Shown: positions 33,561 to 45,913, numbered from the stretch's first letter. The stretch is DNA of 64,000 nt from Halichoerus grypus (GCF_964656455.1 NC_135719.1:135407284-135471283); one strand, 5' to 3'. Program-made: numbers and translations. The notes: generated by a model from the letters alone, not told the origin.

Positions 33561-34906
33561 GTCCTGGCTCTCCTCCCTAAAAATAGCAACTTAGTATTTT
33601 GTCATTCGTGGTTCTTGTGCCAGAGGGAAAAGAGAGAAATGGCAGAACCATGATTTGGCTCTAAAAGTTTCTGCATATGTCACCTTGTGCTCATTAAATC
33701 CACCAAAGCAAATCACACGGACAAGCCCAGCATTAACGGGATGGAGAAGTCTGCTCCTCTCATAGGGAACTTTGCAAGTTACACAGCAGTACTTTGGATG
33801 TAAGATCCTCTGAAGTGGGGGTAGAGGAGGGAGAAAAAAAAAATTAAATGAATCTATGCCAGCGGATATTTTAATACAGAGTTAGGGACAACTTGGCCTT
33901 TTGCTCAATGAGTTAAAAAATCTTAAATTATTAATTTCTAAACTTCAAAATAGAATAATAACCTATGGTATAGGGAAATAGACAAATCTCCCTTATTTCT
34001 GAACAGCTAATACTGTATGTACTTTGGCTCCTTTTTCCTCATATAGATAAAAAATTAGTAAAAAGTTTGTATTAGAAGGAAGGTCCATTAAAAGTAAGAT
34101 AGATCTACTTCCATTTTATTGTTGATGCCAGTTAGCTATTGCAAGTTTGACAGCACTAAGTGAACATTTATGCAACCAGATTTTATATGGTTTAAACAGT
34201 AACTAATAATAAAAATATTTTAAGGAAAAAAAGTGTTTACAAACATTCCAGGTCCTCCCATCTTGGACAAGGGTCAAGTCCTGTGCTCCTGTAATAAGAA
34301 GTTATTTTATTAGTTGTGCCCTTAGAAGATTACAGTTATTTCTTCCCATATCCAATTTTGCTTCCAAAATCTAAGAAGAAACATCAGAAGGTTTTTGTGT
34401 TTGTGTCTTCAAAACCTATGGCCCTACACTCAATTTTATTTTATTTTTATTCTGAAAGATACGGATGGGTCAATAAAGAACTAGAGAAAACTGAATTTCC
34501 TAGAGCACTCTGTGGCAAGGACACAAAGCTGTGCTGATTCACAGTATACTAGTTTTAAAACTATAGAGACTGCTGTTGGTCAGCAATAAAACTCAGAGGA
34601 AGTTGGGGTCAGAAGGAAAGAAACAGAAAAGAAATTCTATTATCTGATGGTAATAAAACATAATCCCTCAAAAGCTGGCATTGGTATAAGCCATCAGATC
34701 AAACCTGCCATGTTCTGAATGGAAACAAATAGCCTTTACCTCGGAGTTTGTTAGCCTCTGAACAGATGTCTGTCTATGCAGTAGAAGTGCTACAAAATAC
34801 AGACCTACTTTCTGATATTTATTGATGCTTCTCCAAAATGAACTGCTAACAGAAATTTCATGACAGGGACTTTTGAAGAAGCGGTGGCAGAGGGAGACAA
34901 TGCCTC
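33561..34906. other. No recognised gene or repeat
   Basis: Unique-looking AT-rich DNA of about 1.3 kb. Confidence 0.45.
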
Positions 34907-34921
34907 AATAAGGTGAATCTA

Positions 34922-35123
34922 GGGGCGCCTGGGTGGCTCAGTGGTTAAGCTTCTGCCTTCAGCTCAGGTCATGATCCCAGGCTCCTGGGATCGAGCCCAG
35001 CATCGGGCTCCCTGCTCAGCGGGAAGCCTGCTTCTCCCTCTCTGGCTCCCCCTGCTAGTGTTCCCTCTCTCACTGTGTCTTTCTCTGTCAAATAACTAAA
35101 TAAAAATCTTAAAAAAAAAAAAA
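34922..35123 (+). mobile_element. SINEC, type B
   Basis: Full-length copy with the TGCTAGTGTTCCCTC 3' part and an A tail of about 15. The duplication AATAAGGTGAATCTA is perfect at 34907-34921 and 35124-35138. Confidence 0.97.
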
Positions 35124-35264
35124 AATAAGGTGAATCTAGCAATTGATTAGAGAGAGGCATAAATAAATGCATTCTTAGATTCATTTGTATCGTGCAACTT
35201 ATCTGAGAAGAACAGATAAAAGCTAAGAAACATGTGATGTTACAGATGTCCTCATTGATGTTTG

Positions 35265-36125
35265 CACTGTGCTATCCTCATTTCTAAAATGTTTAAATTT
35301 GAGATGTGATTCACCCATCATAAAATTCGCTCGTGTAAAGTGTAGAATGTGTGGGTTTTAGTACTTCATAGAGTTATGCCACCATCACCACAATCTAACT
35401 TAGAATATTTTCATCATCTCCAGAAAGGAAATGTACCCTTTAGCAGTCACTACCCCCACCCCTAGTCCTAGTCAACCATGGATCTACTTTCTGTCTCTCT
35501 ATATTTGCCCATTTGGACATTTCATTAAAATGGAATCATACAACATGTATCCATTTATGATTGATGTCTGTCACTTAGCATTACCTTTTCAAGGTCCATC
35601 CACGTTGTACCATAAATACTTTTTATTCCTTTTTGTTGCCAAATAACAGCCATTGAATGGGTATGCTACATTATGTTTACTTATTCCCCACTTGATGAAC
35701 ACTTGGATTCATTCTACCTTTTGGCTATTAAGAATACTTACTTTATGAACCACTATTTTTGTGTGGACACATTTTTCTAAGATTTTATTTATTTATTTAT
35801 TTGAGAGAAAGAGAGACAGAATGACAGCAATAGCGAGAGAGAAAATGAGCAGGGAGGAGAGGGAGAGGCAGGCTCCCCACTGAGCAGGACACAAGGCTCT
35901 ATCCCAAGACCCTGGGATTATGACTTGAGCCAAAGGCAGACACTTAACTGACTGAGCCACCCAGGCACCCCTGTGTGGACATGTTTTTATTTCTTCTGTG
36001 TATATGCCTAGAAGTGGAACTGCTGGGTCATATAGAAACTATGTTTAATCTTTCAAGGAATTGCCAAATTGTTTTCCAAAGTGACTGAATCATTTTGCTA
36101 TCTGCATTTGCTATCTGCTGTCTGC
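35265..36125 (-). mobile_element. L1 3' region, minus strand, split by a SINE
   Basis: GCCACCATCACCACAATCTA, AAATGGAATCATACAACATG, CTTTTCAAGGTCCATCCACG, TTGTGTGGACACATTTTTC and AAGTGGAACTGCTGGGTCAT are in the order of an L1M-type 3' region read in reverse. The open frame at 35431-35646 is part of it. The SINE at 35777-35971 interrupts it, and the L1 text resumes after the SINE's duplication. Confidence 0.88.
35777..35971 (-). mobile_element. SINEC, type B, minus strand
   Basis: Head CCCAGGCACCCC ends at 35971. The duplication TGTGTGGACACATTTTT (35760-35776) matches TGTGTGGACATGTTTTT (35972-35988), inside the L1. Confidence 0.95.
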
Positions 36126-38376
36126 ATTTTGCATCTACATTTCAAATCTTTCATTTGCATAATCCTAACTCATTACAAGTGTGCTGGAATGCCAATGGAC
36201 TATCTATGGATAAGGGTCAAATACTGGTTAATGGTGTAATAAAGTGAAGGTCAAATTAAATTAGCCCTGAAATCCCATAAGCCTCTTTTGAAAGTGTCAG
36301 TAAATAGTCTTCACAATTGCCATCATAACAATAAGCTGTGTAATTATAAGTTTATGTCCAAAGAGATTCTGGCTCTCATTAATACTTACAAAACCCCTGG
36401 GATTCAGGGAAGGAGACTTCATACTTTTAATTACAGCAGGATAATGTAGGTGCTATGAGTTGGTATGGTCCTGAGTCTATCACTGGGAAAGAAGGAAAGA
36501 GGATTCCCAGAGCAATGACAAATTGTACTAAGTGGCTAAAAATGTTTTACTTATCATATTTCAAAAGAGCAACTCTTTTAAGAATTTGATAGCATCGTGA
36601 TAGGAAGGGAATCTCCCTCTTAAGGGAGATTAAGATCCAATATAAGTTAGTTAGTTGTTAATTCACTTTTGGAGATGGATCTAAAATTTAGAGACACCGA
36701 TATATCCAGCTAAGAGTTTAAAAGGAATACCTCAAGGGGAAATTAATTGGCTTATTAAATGACTGAAACAAGCTCTAGAAATATTAGCCTTTTAAACGTC
36801 ACAATTGCCTTTAAAAATCAAATACCCCCCAAAAAATCAAATAACATTATGAGGGATCCCATTTAGTTGTATATATTATTTGCCCAGATGCTCTTTATCA
36901 GCCATAAGAGTGGAGGATGGGAAGGGCAGGAGTTTGGAGGATCCACACTACCTCTCATGCCTTTTCAATGGCAATCTTTACAGCCATGAGCAATCGACTG
37001 TCCCGCTATGCACTGTAAGGAATATATAAACTGGAAATTTTTGAATTGGTCCCTATGATGTAGAGTCACAACCTTTACAAAAACTCTTGTTTTTGCTTGT
37101 TGTTGTTTTCTTGTGTTGGTTTCCTACATTAATTTATTTTGTTCCTTATCACTTGCTTGATCTGTATTTTTATTCTCATCTCCCACCATTTTTCATCTCA
37201 TCCCATTGCATTTCCTCCTCCCATTTACACAGAGTGCTAACTCCTACAGCAAAATTTACTCACCATTACCTTCTGTGGGGCTCCCCAGAAATGAAATGGT
37301 TACACTTAGTACAGGTGAGCCAAAGACTGGCTGCTTGTTTATGTGTGCACGCCTGCACAACTTTCCTCAAGCTCTTTCCACCCTTCTACTTTTCTCTATA
37401 TGTCACACTCCATGAGGTATAGATCTCATCCTGCTTGTTCTTAAAACACCCAGTAAAAGCAAGAGTTGTCCTCTGGAAATAGTCATTAAAAATCTATGTG
37501 CTTTATTGTCCTCGCAGTTATCTTTCTTTCATATCTAAACAGACACTGAAGTACATGTTTTCTCTATTGGATAGCCAGAGCTCGTGTTTTATTTAAAGAG
37601 GCTATCCTTTCATGAATTTTGCTCTTGAGATTACAGCAGGAACTCCAAAGTGCTGAATGTATGACTGAATTTCAATTGCATTTATATTATTTACAATAGC
37701 ACCATAATCCAGAAAAAAATGGAGGTAATGCTATAAAATAATTAATGCTGTTTGAAAATAGAATATGGTAGACAATGGTTCCTACTTCAATCATCTGCAA
37801 CCTACCTAGTGCACAATGTTCTGTATTCTATATCCAAAACTATCAATATATTTTTAGGTCTCTTAACCATGCAGAGTTGTGGAACCTCAGCTTGCGGTCA
37901 GGGGAGGTCTCTTGCCACTAATCAATAAAGAAAACTGAGCCATCTACCATAATAATGATATACCCCAATGTTTTCATTTTCAAATGGACTTGGTAATTAG
38001 TGACTACTTTGCTGATATTGTAAGATCATTATTAGCCTTCACTGCACTATCTGGCCCAGGTGTGAGTATGTGTTCTGGATTGCCAAGGATACCAGAGCAA
38101 TTCACTTCTTACAGAGTGATTTCACACCAGGATTCTTGCTCCTCCTGGCCTGTGAAATAGCTGAAAAGGTTAAGGTGAAACTTTTTAAGTTAATATCATC
38201 TTAAAATATCTTTAATATTTTAATGTGAAATATACCATACATAGAAAAGAGTGTATTAATCATATGTGCATATTTTGGAATAAAATAAAATACATAAATC
38301 TATTTGCCTACCACCCAGCTAAAGAAATAGATAATTATCAGGGATTCAGAAGCACTCTGTGTGACTTCCCTATTTT
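36126..38376. other. Unique-looking sequence with one exon-like segment
   Basis: No repeat family was recognised over about 2.2 kb. A perfect 9-bp inverted repeat (AATCTCCCT/AGGGAGATT) lies near 36610-36631. Bases 37233-37314 lie between a pyrimidine-rich CATTTACACAG and ACAG/GTGAGC on the plus strand, and are open in two frames. I list that segment as a candidate exon in the findings, not as a gene. Confidence 0.3.
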
Positions 38377-38390
38377 TCGTTAATAAATTT

Positions 38391-38593
38391 CTTTTTTTTT
38401 TTTTTTTTAAGATTTTATTTGTTTGACAGACAGAGACACAGTAAGAGAGGGAACACAAGCAGGGGGAGTGGAAGAGGGAGAAGCAGGCCTCCTGCGGAGC
38501 AGGGAGCCCAATGAGGGGCTCGATCCCAGGACCGTGGGATCATGACCTGAGCCGAAGGCAGACGCTTAACGACGGAGCCACCCAGGTGCCCCC
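38391..38593 (-). mobile_element. SINEC, type B, minus strand
   Basis: A T18 tail is at the left and the head is CCCAGGTGCCCC. The duplication TCGTTAATAAATTT is perfect at 38377-38390 and 38594-38607. Confidence 0.97.
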
Positions 38594-38854
38594 TCGTTAA
38601 TAAATTTGTTGTTTTTGTTTGTAGTGCTACCATCCATGTATACATCATTTGACTTTAATGACTTACTTCATTTAATAAATTATTCCATGTGTATGCTTCT
38701 GAGTCATGCTTCTCTTGAATAATAGATATTTTTAATTTATCCGAGTTGATATGTATAAGTACAGTATATTCACACCTGCTACTTTGAACACACCACAGTG
38801 TGTTCATTCTTTATGCCATTGATGGGCAATTTGGGGTCAGAGGAAGACTAGAGA

Positions 38855-39475
38855 AGTCTGTGCCTTTACTGACCAAGCAGGCTATTTGAGGTGGACGAAG
38901 CAAGAGAAGAGAGTGATCCCTAGGCCAGGTAGCTGTGCTTCAAGGTCTTTTTTTTTAAGATTTTTATTTATTTATTGAGAGAGATAGTGATAGAGAGAGA
39001 GCATGAGAGGGTGAGAGTCAGAGGGAGAAGCAGATTCCCCGCTGAGCAGGGAGCCCGATGCGGGACTCGATCCCGGGACTCCAGGATCATGACCTGAGCC
39101 GAAGGCAGTCGCTTAAACAACTGAGCCACCCAGGCGCCCTGTGCTTCAAGGTCTTGTAGGTGATGGAGATTCACCGGTCTGGTGACTAATAATTAAAGGC
39201 TTGATTTCCACTTGATTGAAGGTCTTGCCAGTGTAGACGCCACCATGCTGCCCATCACCTGGGGCAGGTTGATCAAGTCTGCAGATGTGTCCTCACCAAC
39301 TCAGGTTTCTCCATGGGCAGCTCCTGCTTCTTGGCTTTGTGCTGGTGTTTCCACCATTGGCTATGGTTCAGCCACTGTGCTGCCTGGCTCCATACAGCTG
39401 CCTTCTGCTCCTACCACAGGCCCAATAGGTGGGCAAAATCCATGCTGTGGGAGGTCTGCTTCTTCTGTCATCTTG
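38855..39475 (-). pseudogene. RPS15: RPS15 processed pseudogene, split by a SINE
   Basis: The minus strand reads through a decayed copy of the mRNA for ribosomal protein S15 of the small subunit. The start codon is at 39471-39469. A PMEKPE match lies at 39300-39317, GKTFNQVEIKP is encoded without change at 39197-39229, SITYK follows near 39170, and the ending ..LK-stop is at 38890-38882. An AGTAAAG in the place of AATAAAG lies near 38868. Parts from N- to C-terminus are joined without introns, which marks a retrocopy. Frameshifts, small deletions and internal stops (for example in the place of the DMIILPE stretch) destroy the frame. The SINE at 38950-39139 cuts it near the codons for TYKPVKH. 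No A tail or target duplication is clear, so the copy is old. Confidence 0.88.
38950..39139 (-). mobile_element. SINEC, type A, inserted in the RPS15 pseudogene
   Basis: The tail is TTTTTTTTAAGATTTT at the left and the head ends CCAGGCGCCC at 39139. The perfect duplication TGTGCTTCAAGGTCTT is at 38934-38949 and 39140-39155 and consists of pseudogene sequence. Confidence 0.97.
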
Positions 39476-39724
39476 TTTCTTGGTTTTTGTTATGCAAAAT
39501 ACTTCAAGGAACATCTTAGCATGTATTGCAAAAGAGTTTTTCTAGGATAGATACATCCTGTTTCATCAAGTCTAAGATGCCATCAATATTAAGATACAGA
39601 TAATTGTTTTGCACATGTAAAAAAGAAAAAGATTCCAATTAAACTATATCACATTGCTTTCTGATGCATTTCATTTCAGAAATATTAAACTGAAAAAAGA
39701 ATCTATTTTGAAATCAGTGAAACA

Positions 39725-39930
39725 GAGTACCTTGGAGTGGAATTGCTGAGCCATAGAGAATGCACATCTTCAAATTTACTAGGAATCATTCCAATGGTTT
39801 TCAAAAGTGGTTGCAGGGATTTACACGTCTACCTGCATGGTAGTAAGGTCTCTATCACCTTAGGTCTTCTTGCTTTCACTTTGTTTGCATCCACCACCTC
39901 TTATACCAGGACGGTAATAGATATAAATCT
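39725..39930 (-). mobile_element. L1 3' region fragment, minus strand
   Basis: GGAGTGGAATTGCTGAGCCA, AATGGTTTTCAAAAGTGGTT and GATTTACACGTCTACCTGCA correspond to the reverse of the L1 ORF2 end/3' region (TGGAATTGCTGGGTCA; CCAATTTACATTCCCACCAG). Confidence 0.75.
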
Positions 39931-40676
39931 ATATTTTAAACTTTACCAGTATTTTAGTGCTTCATTGCAAAGCCTCTAATCTGCAGTGCTGTTATAAACA
40001 GAAATTGCCAGTAATCTTTATTGGTAACGTATCCTTTTTAGCAAACAAAACTTGTTTAATTCGTTTTTTGTCATATTTTCTCTACTTTCACTCTATAAGT
40101 AAATCCTTGTTTTATTTTATGATTTAGCCTAATTTCACCTCTTCTTTGCTTCCATTCCAGATGCTCTCTGGAAGGGTCAAGAACTATCCTCTGATTTTAA
40201 GAAACCTCTTTATCCTATTTGATTATATTTATTTGTTTACATATTTATTGTGCCAAATAGATTGTAGCCTTTATAATTGTGATTACCATTTAGTATGTAC
40301 TATGGATCTGCATATTAGTTGATTAAGAATTTAAGATGGGCAGCTGTATTTCCCTCTCAAGGGATTCATGTAGTCTGGTGGCCAAGATTGTGATAATAGC
40401 CTGACTTTCCTGTTTAGCTTTTGCTCTAGGACTTGCTTAGATTGTAATTGCTCCTCTCTAGCCTCATCCAGGTCCAAGGAACTCTAGCCTTTGTATTTAC
40501 CAGCTACAGGTATGCACTGACCCATTACTATATAAATTGACAATAAGTAAGAAAAAGAACACTTATCATTATGTGTGGAAAAGGAAACATTCATACCTCA
40601 TGCAATTAATTATAGATTTACCTCCTTTATATTTTTCAAATCTGTATCATCTCTTCTATTGTGTTACTTTAAATAC
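39931..40676. other. No recognised feature
   Basis: AT-rich unique-looking sequence. Confidence 0.45.
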
Positions 40677-41289
40677 AGAATGGGAGAAGATATTCACAAA
40701 TGACATATCAGATAAAGGGCTAGTACCCAGAATCTGTAAAGAACTTATCAAACTCAACACCCAAAAAGCAAAGAGTCTAGTCAAGAAATGGGCAGAAGAC
40801 ATGAACAGACATTTCTCCAAAGAAGTCATACAAATGGCCAATGGACACATGAAAAAATGCTCAACATCCCTCAGGGATACAAATCAAACCACAATGAGAT
40901 ATCACCTCACACCTGTCAGATGGCTAAAATTAACAACTCGGGAAATAGATGCTGTCAAGGATGTGGAGAAAGGGGAACCTTCTTACACTGTTGGTGGGAA
41001 TGCAAACTGGTATAGCCACTCTGGAAAACAGTATGGAGGTTCCTCACAAAGCTAAAAATAGAACTACCCTATTAGCCAGCAATTGCACTACTAGGTATTT
41101 CTCCAAAGGATACAAACATAGTGATTTGAAGGCACACATGTACCCCAATGTTTATAGCAACAATGTCCACAATAGCCAAAATATGGAAAAAGCCCAGATA
41201 TCCATCAATAGATGAATGGATAAAGAAGATGTTATATATATTATATATATTTTATATAGTAATAATATTCCATTATATGTTTAATTCCC

Positions 41290-41327
<38 letters not shown>

Positions 41328-41750
41328 ATGGCATATTACTTAGCCATCAAAAAGAATGAAATCTTGCCATTTGCAATGATGTGGATGGAACTAGACGGTA
41401 TTATGCTAAGCGAAATAAGTCAGTTAGAGAAAGACAAATATGATTTCACTCATATGTAGAATTTAAGAAACAAAACAGATGAACATAGGGAAAGAGAAGG
41501 AAAAATAAAATAATATAAAAAGAGAGAGGGAGGCAAACCAAAAGAGACCCTTAACTATAGGAATCAAACCACAGGTTGCTGGAAGGGAGGTGGGTGAGGG
41601 GATGGAGTAATTGGGTGATGGGCATTAAGGAGGACAAGTGATGTAATGCGTACTGAGTCTTATATGCAACTGATGAATCACTAAATTCTACCCCTAAAGC
41701 TAATAACACACTATATGTTGACTAAATTGAATTTAAATAAAAAATTAAAA
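40677..41750 (+). mobile_element. 5'-truncated carnivoran L1: ORF2 C-terminus and 3' end
   Basis: From GAGAAGATATTCACAAATGA the sequence encodes the last part of ORF2 (…ISDKGL…, …[10 protein letters not shown]…, …VKDVEKG…). An open frame of 172 codons (40537-41055) starts in upstream flank and runs through it. The 3' part includes ATGTGGATGGAACTAGACGG, GGGTGATGGGCATTAAGGAG, a polyadenylation region AATTTAAATAAAAAATT and an A-rich tail to about 41750. A (GT)n array at 41292-41323 has grown inside it. The reverse transcriptase domain is missing, so it cannot be active. Confidence 0.92.
41292..41323. repeat. (GT)16 microsatellite inside L1
   Basis: Near-perfect GT run placed between two inverted copies of the L1 text TAATATTCCATTAT. 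Confidence 0.96.
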
Positions 41751-42889
41751 AAACAACAACAACATGGATTTCTCTTGAATTACTGTGAGAGCTCTAAACC
41801 AGAGGCTAATTTTCATAAAACGAAACCTGTTTTTCCTTCCATGGGCTCCTTATAAGACCCTGAGAAGGACCATGACATTGTGGTCATGTCTTTATGTAAA
41901 ATCTGCAAAAGTAAGCTGTGTAAGCCATAATCTGTTTAAAACACGGTCTCTTTCTCCTTTAATTCCTCTATCACACTTCTAAGTTGCTTCATTTGATTTG
42001 TTTGTGGGCATTTTTGGAATCTAGCTAGATGAGGGTTAACACTAAATACAAATATTAATGAAGATAACATAAAACATAACACAGACCAAGATAACAGACA
42101 TCAAGGATCAACAGATTAATGAGTGACAATAATTTAAGTAGCATTTAACTTCAGGCACTGCACAAGAAAATTTGAAATGCTAGGAAATCTTAGAACTTGT
42201 ATATGAAAGAAATTTGATAGAGATTTCATCAAATTTTACATGAAACCTAAAATATTTTTATGGCATTACTGATAATGAGTTACTAGCTTAAAGTAACTCT
42301 TCTGAATCATCAAGCTAAAAAGAAACAAATCAAATTTTAGTCATGCTACATGAAAGTCTAAAGCATCTTTTACTCTTCTCCATAGAGAAATATCACATGA
42401 AGAATCATTCAAAGAAAATGTAGTCAGGCTGAAGGAAAAAGGTATTACAAAAGAGTATAAATTAATTCCTATAAATAGGGTGTTACTTTTTATAAATTTT
42501 GTGATGTTTGTGTATAATATATCAACTTTAAAAAATTTGTATTTGTTGTGATTTCTTTTCATATTTGAAATAAATATTTACGTATGGATATAATTTTGCA
42601 TTTTTTTTCTTAAATTGTTCCCCTCCCCCTTATATAAATTTCAGGACCTACACAAGTTGGAGGTACCATTGGTACCCTTGGGCTCTAACTGATTTCTCTT
42701 TCCCATACTACCTGCTTTCAATACATTTTCTGTGCTCCACTGACAATCTATAAAATCCAAAGCTCTTCTGCTACATGTATGTAATACATATTATAGAAAG
42801 GTCAGGAAATATATTTGTAATGAAGGAATGAATGACTTAATTAAGCAAACTATGCATTCTCCAAACATTGACTTTTCCCCCTCCCTTAT
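41751..42889. other. No recognised feature
   Basis: AT-rich unique-looking sequence with no recognised family. Confidence 0.45.
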
Positions 42890-42985
42890 TAGACTAATTG
42901 CCTGTTAAGGGGTTTTGCAACAAAATGTACATTACATACAGTAGGTCCTCAATAAGCTTTGATGAATTAGTGAATCAATCAACAG
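42890..42985 (-). mobile_element. L2 end fragment, minus strand
   Basis: ACATACAGTAGGTCCTCAAT followed by AAGCTTTGATGAATTAGTGAA is close to the reverse end of L2 (CACATAGTAGGTGCTCAATAA). Confidence 0.5.
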
Positions 42986-43004
42986 ATTAATAAATCTATC
43001 AGTT

Positions 43005-43212
43005 GGGACACCTGGGTGGCTCAGTTGGTTAAGCGTCTGTCTTTGGCTTGGGTCCTGATCTCAAGATCCTGGTATCGAACCCCGCATTGGACTCCCTGAT
43101 CAGCAGGGACTCTGCTTCTCCTTCTCCCTCTTCCTCTCCCCCCACCTTGTGCTCTCTCTCACTCACTCACTCTCTCTCTCTCAAATAAATAAATAAAATC
43201 TTTAAATATAAA
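43005..43212 (+). mobile_element. SINEC, type B-like
   Basis: The head GGGACACCTGGGTGGCTCAG leads into a GCGTCTGTCTTTGGC body and a CTCACTCACTCACTCTC patch. The duplication TAATAAATCTATCAGTT (42988-43004) matches AAATAAATCTGTAAGTT at about 43213-43230. Confidence 0.94.
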
Positions 43213-43230
43213 TAAATAAATCTGTAAGTT

Positions 43231-44405
43231 ATGGAGTTACCTCTGTGTCCTGGTTGACTCATTTGTAATTTTACATACATACATATTACAATTTTTCTCT
43301 CTAGGATACCTGTAGACATTTTTTCCCTATCACTGTTTTTACTCTTAATAAAATTAAAAATTTTATGTGACATCTCTAAACAACAATATGATCTGATCAA
43401 ACTAGATCTAAAAGACATACTAAAACAAGAGACAAAGTGAAGAGCTATTTCCCTTGTATTTTTTTTCATTATAGCAAAAAGACAGCATATTCATCTTTCC
43501 TTCCCTTTACCAGTGACAACTTTTTTCACATTCAAGAAATAATACAATTATGTAAGAGCTGAAAGGTATCTGTCTTCCTGAGTTAATAAAGGTAAAAATG
43601 GGTTTAAAACTATTGCTCAGATTGACTTTGGTACAAGAGAATAAGATAAGGGACAGCCAGTAATGATGAGACAGCTGATTCCAGGGCGCAGAAAGGTTCT
43701 GATGTCAGTAAGTAGATTTGACAGCCATTGTATGTTGAAAGAATACAAAGAAATTGAATTCTGTTTTTTAAAAATTTTGTTTCTCAGTAAGGTTTTTCTT
43801 TCATGAAGTCAACTAATAGGCACAGTATGGTGCCTAAAGTTAGAGAAGAATAATAGTAATAATAAAAATTAGGAACTCTATGTTCACATCCATTTCCCTG
43901 GCCCTGGCTGGACTTTTCTCTACCCAAATTCTCTAACAAAAGATCAAGCCTATAGGTAGAATAAATAGAATAAACCTTTTCTGGAGAAGAGCTCACTTCA
44001 GAATATTTTCTTGGGTATATTCACATAGTTAAATTCAGCTATGTATTTCTCGTATAAGAAATTTTTCTTGTTAAGGGTTTTAAAATTAGTGCCCTGAATA
44101 AATTGGCCTTTAAGGTTTCACCCCAATGAATTGTCCCTCTAACACATATTAATATACAACATGAGCACATTATAGTGTCAGATTGTTGATGTAATAAAAA
44201 AAGGAAACGTGCTAAGAGCCTGGGGGGAAAATAGCTCAAAATGGAAACTCCACTGACATCATCCAATAAAAAAAAGGCACCAAAGGTTCTGGAGTAATAG
44301 AATAGAGTCCATGTATTTCTCTTGGATATATGGATTACCTTCCAGTATTCTGCCCCTTCTTCTTCTTCCATACTCCTCCTTACTTCTCATATGCCAGCCC
44401 TTTTC
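43231..44405. other. No recognised gene
   Basis: AT-rich unique-looking sequence. A 110-codon frame on the minus strand (44039-44371) has no recognisable domain and I do not call it. Confidence 0.4.
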
Positions 44406-44421
44406 CTCCTTTGAGAGATTT

Positions 44422-44620
44422 TTAAACATTTTTTTTTGTTAAGATTTTATTTATTTGTCAGAGAGAGAGAGAGCACAAGCAGGGGGAACAGCAGAGGGAG
44501 AGGGAGAAGCAGACTCCCCGAGTAGCAAGGAGCCCGATGTGGGACTTGATCCCAGGATCCCAGGATCATGACCTGAGCCGAAGGCAGACGCTTAACCGAC
44601 TGAGCCACCCAGGTGTCCCA
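44422..44620 (-). mobile_element. SINEC, type B, minus strand
   Basis: Head CCCAGGTGTCCCA ends at 44620. The perfect duplication CTCCTTTGAGAGATTT is at 44406-44421 and 44621-44636. Confidence 0.97.
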
Positions 44621-44636
44621 CTCCTTTGAGAGATTT

Positions 44637-45689
44637 ATTGAGTCATTTTAGAAAGGTCGAAAGTGTCCACACCATTTTTATTACTTATGAATATTGAGCT
44701 TAAAGATGAGGCTGAATATTTCACTTTTCAAAAGTGCTTTTGATATTAGACAATGAGCATATTAGAAAGATCTGAAATTAGGAACTGCCAAGATTATTAC
44801 TCTTCTCCAATCAGTTTATTTGAATGGAAAAGCTTGTTATCTTTAAGAGTTTTATGGCTGAAATGATGTATGTGAAGATAAGTTAATTAAACTCTAGAAA
44901 TATGCAAACATATTATTGCCAACCAGTTCAAGTCTTACAAAAATAATGTGAGAAAGCATTATCATTATTCCCATTTTGCTCATGAAAAGAAATTACCAGT
45001 TCACTCTTACCAAGCTATTACATTATGAAACTAGAATTGGAATTCAAAGCTTCTTTCTCATATGCCAACCCATATCAAAATATCAGTTGACAACAAATTC
45101 AAAAACAAGAGACATTTTCCATGATAATGACATCAATATACTAATAGGGTACCCTATATTTTTTCTTCTGCCTAAGAGATGATATTTCTAATTGTACTAC
45201 CACTATACTTTTTGTTGTTATTTTGCCTTGTTTTACTATAGCAATGTATATATTTTTAATTCATCTCTGGTTGGGAATATTTCTTTCAGGAGAGATACCA
45301 CTGATTTTTTTTTCCCTTTGGGAGTAATGTCCTTTCATCTTGTCATCTTTTCTTCTCTTAATAATAAGCTGGAAAGCTGATAAAACAGTGAAACAAATTT
45401 TCACTTGTCTTTTTTCTTCTTTCCAATCTTTGCAACTCATACTTGACAAATGTTTACCTTTTGCTTAGTTTAAAAAAAAAGGAAAGGAAAGAAAAAAAGA
45501 CAGTCCGAGTACATTGTTCACCTTTTAGCTTTTGCCATTTGACAATGGAGACTATCAAACTGGTCCTGTTTTCCTTGAAAGTGTCGACTTGTTGCTATTG
45601 TGACAGTATGTTTCATACCAAGCCCATGGGGGTTTTGGATGGTAGAAGCAGGGACTATTCAAGTTTTTGAAAGACAAAATTGTCTTGTA
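44637..45689. other. No recognised feature
   Basis: AT-rich unique-looking sequence with a short purine run (A9, then GGAAAGG) at 45470-45498. Confidence 0.45.
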
Positions 45690-45705
45690 TTCTTCCCCTT
45701 TTCTT

Positions 45706-45897
45706 TTTTTTTTTTAAAGATTTTATTTATTTATTTGACAGAGACAGCGAGAGCAGGAACACAAACAGGGGGAGTGGGAGAGGGAGAAGCAGGCTTCCCA
45801 CCGAGCAGGGAGCCCGATGTGGGACTCGATCCCAGGACTCTGGGATCATGACCTGAGCCGAAGGCAGTCGCTTAACGACTGAGCCACCCAGGCGCCC
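45706..45897 (-). mobile_element. SINEC, type B, minus strand
   Basis: Head CCCAGGCGCCC ends at 45897. The perfect duplication TTCTTCCCCTTTTCTT is at 45690-45705 and 45898-45913. The CpG sites are well preserved, so this is a fairly young copy. Confidence 0.97.
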
Positions 45898-45913
45898 TTC
45901 TTCCCCTTTTCTT

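Noticed and set aside
36600..36640. 9-bp perfect inverted repeat
   Set aside because: Too short to be meaningful as a terminator or RNA hairpin in this genome.
40537..41055. 172-codon open frame, the longest in the window
   Set aside because: From about 40677 it is the C-terminus of L1 ORF2. The start lies in unrelated flank, so it is not a host gene.
44039..44371. 110-codon minus-strand frame beginning with Glu repeats
   Set aside because: No recognisable domain, no splice or promoter context, and a composition expected by chance in AT-rich DNA.
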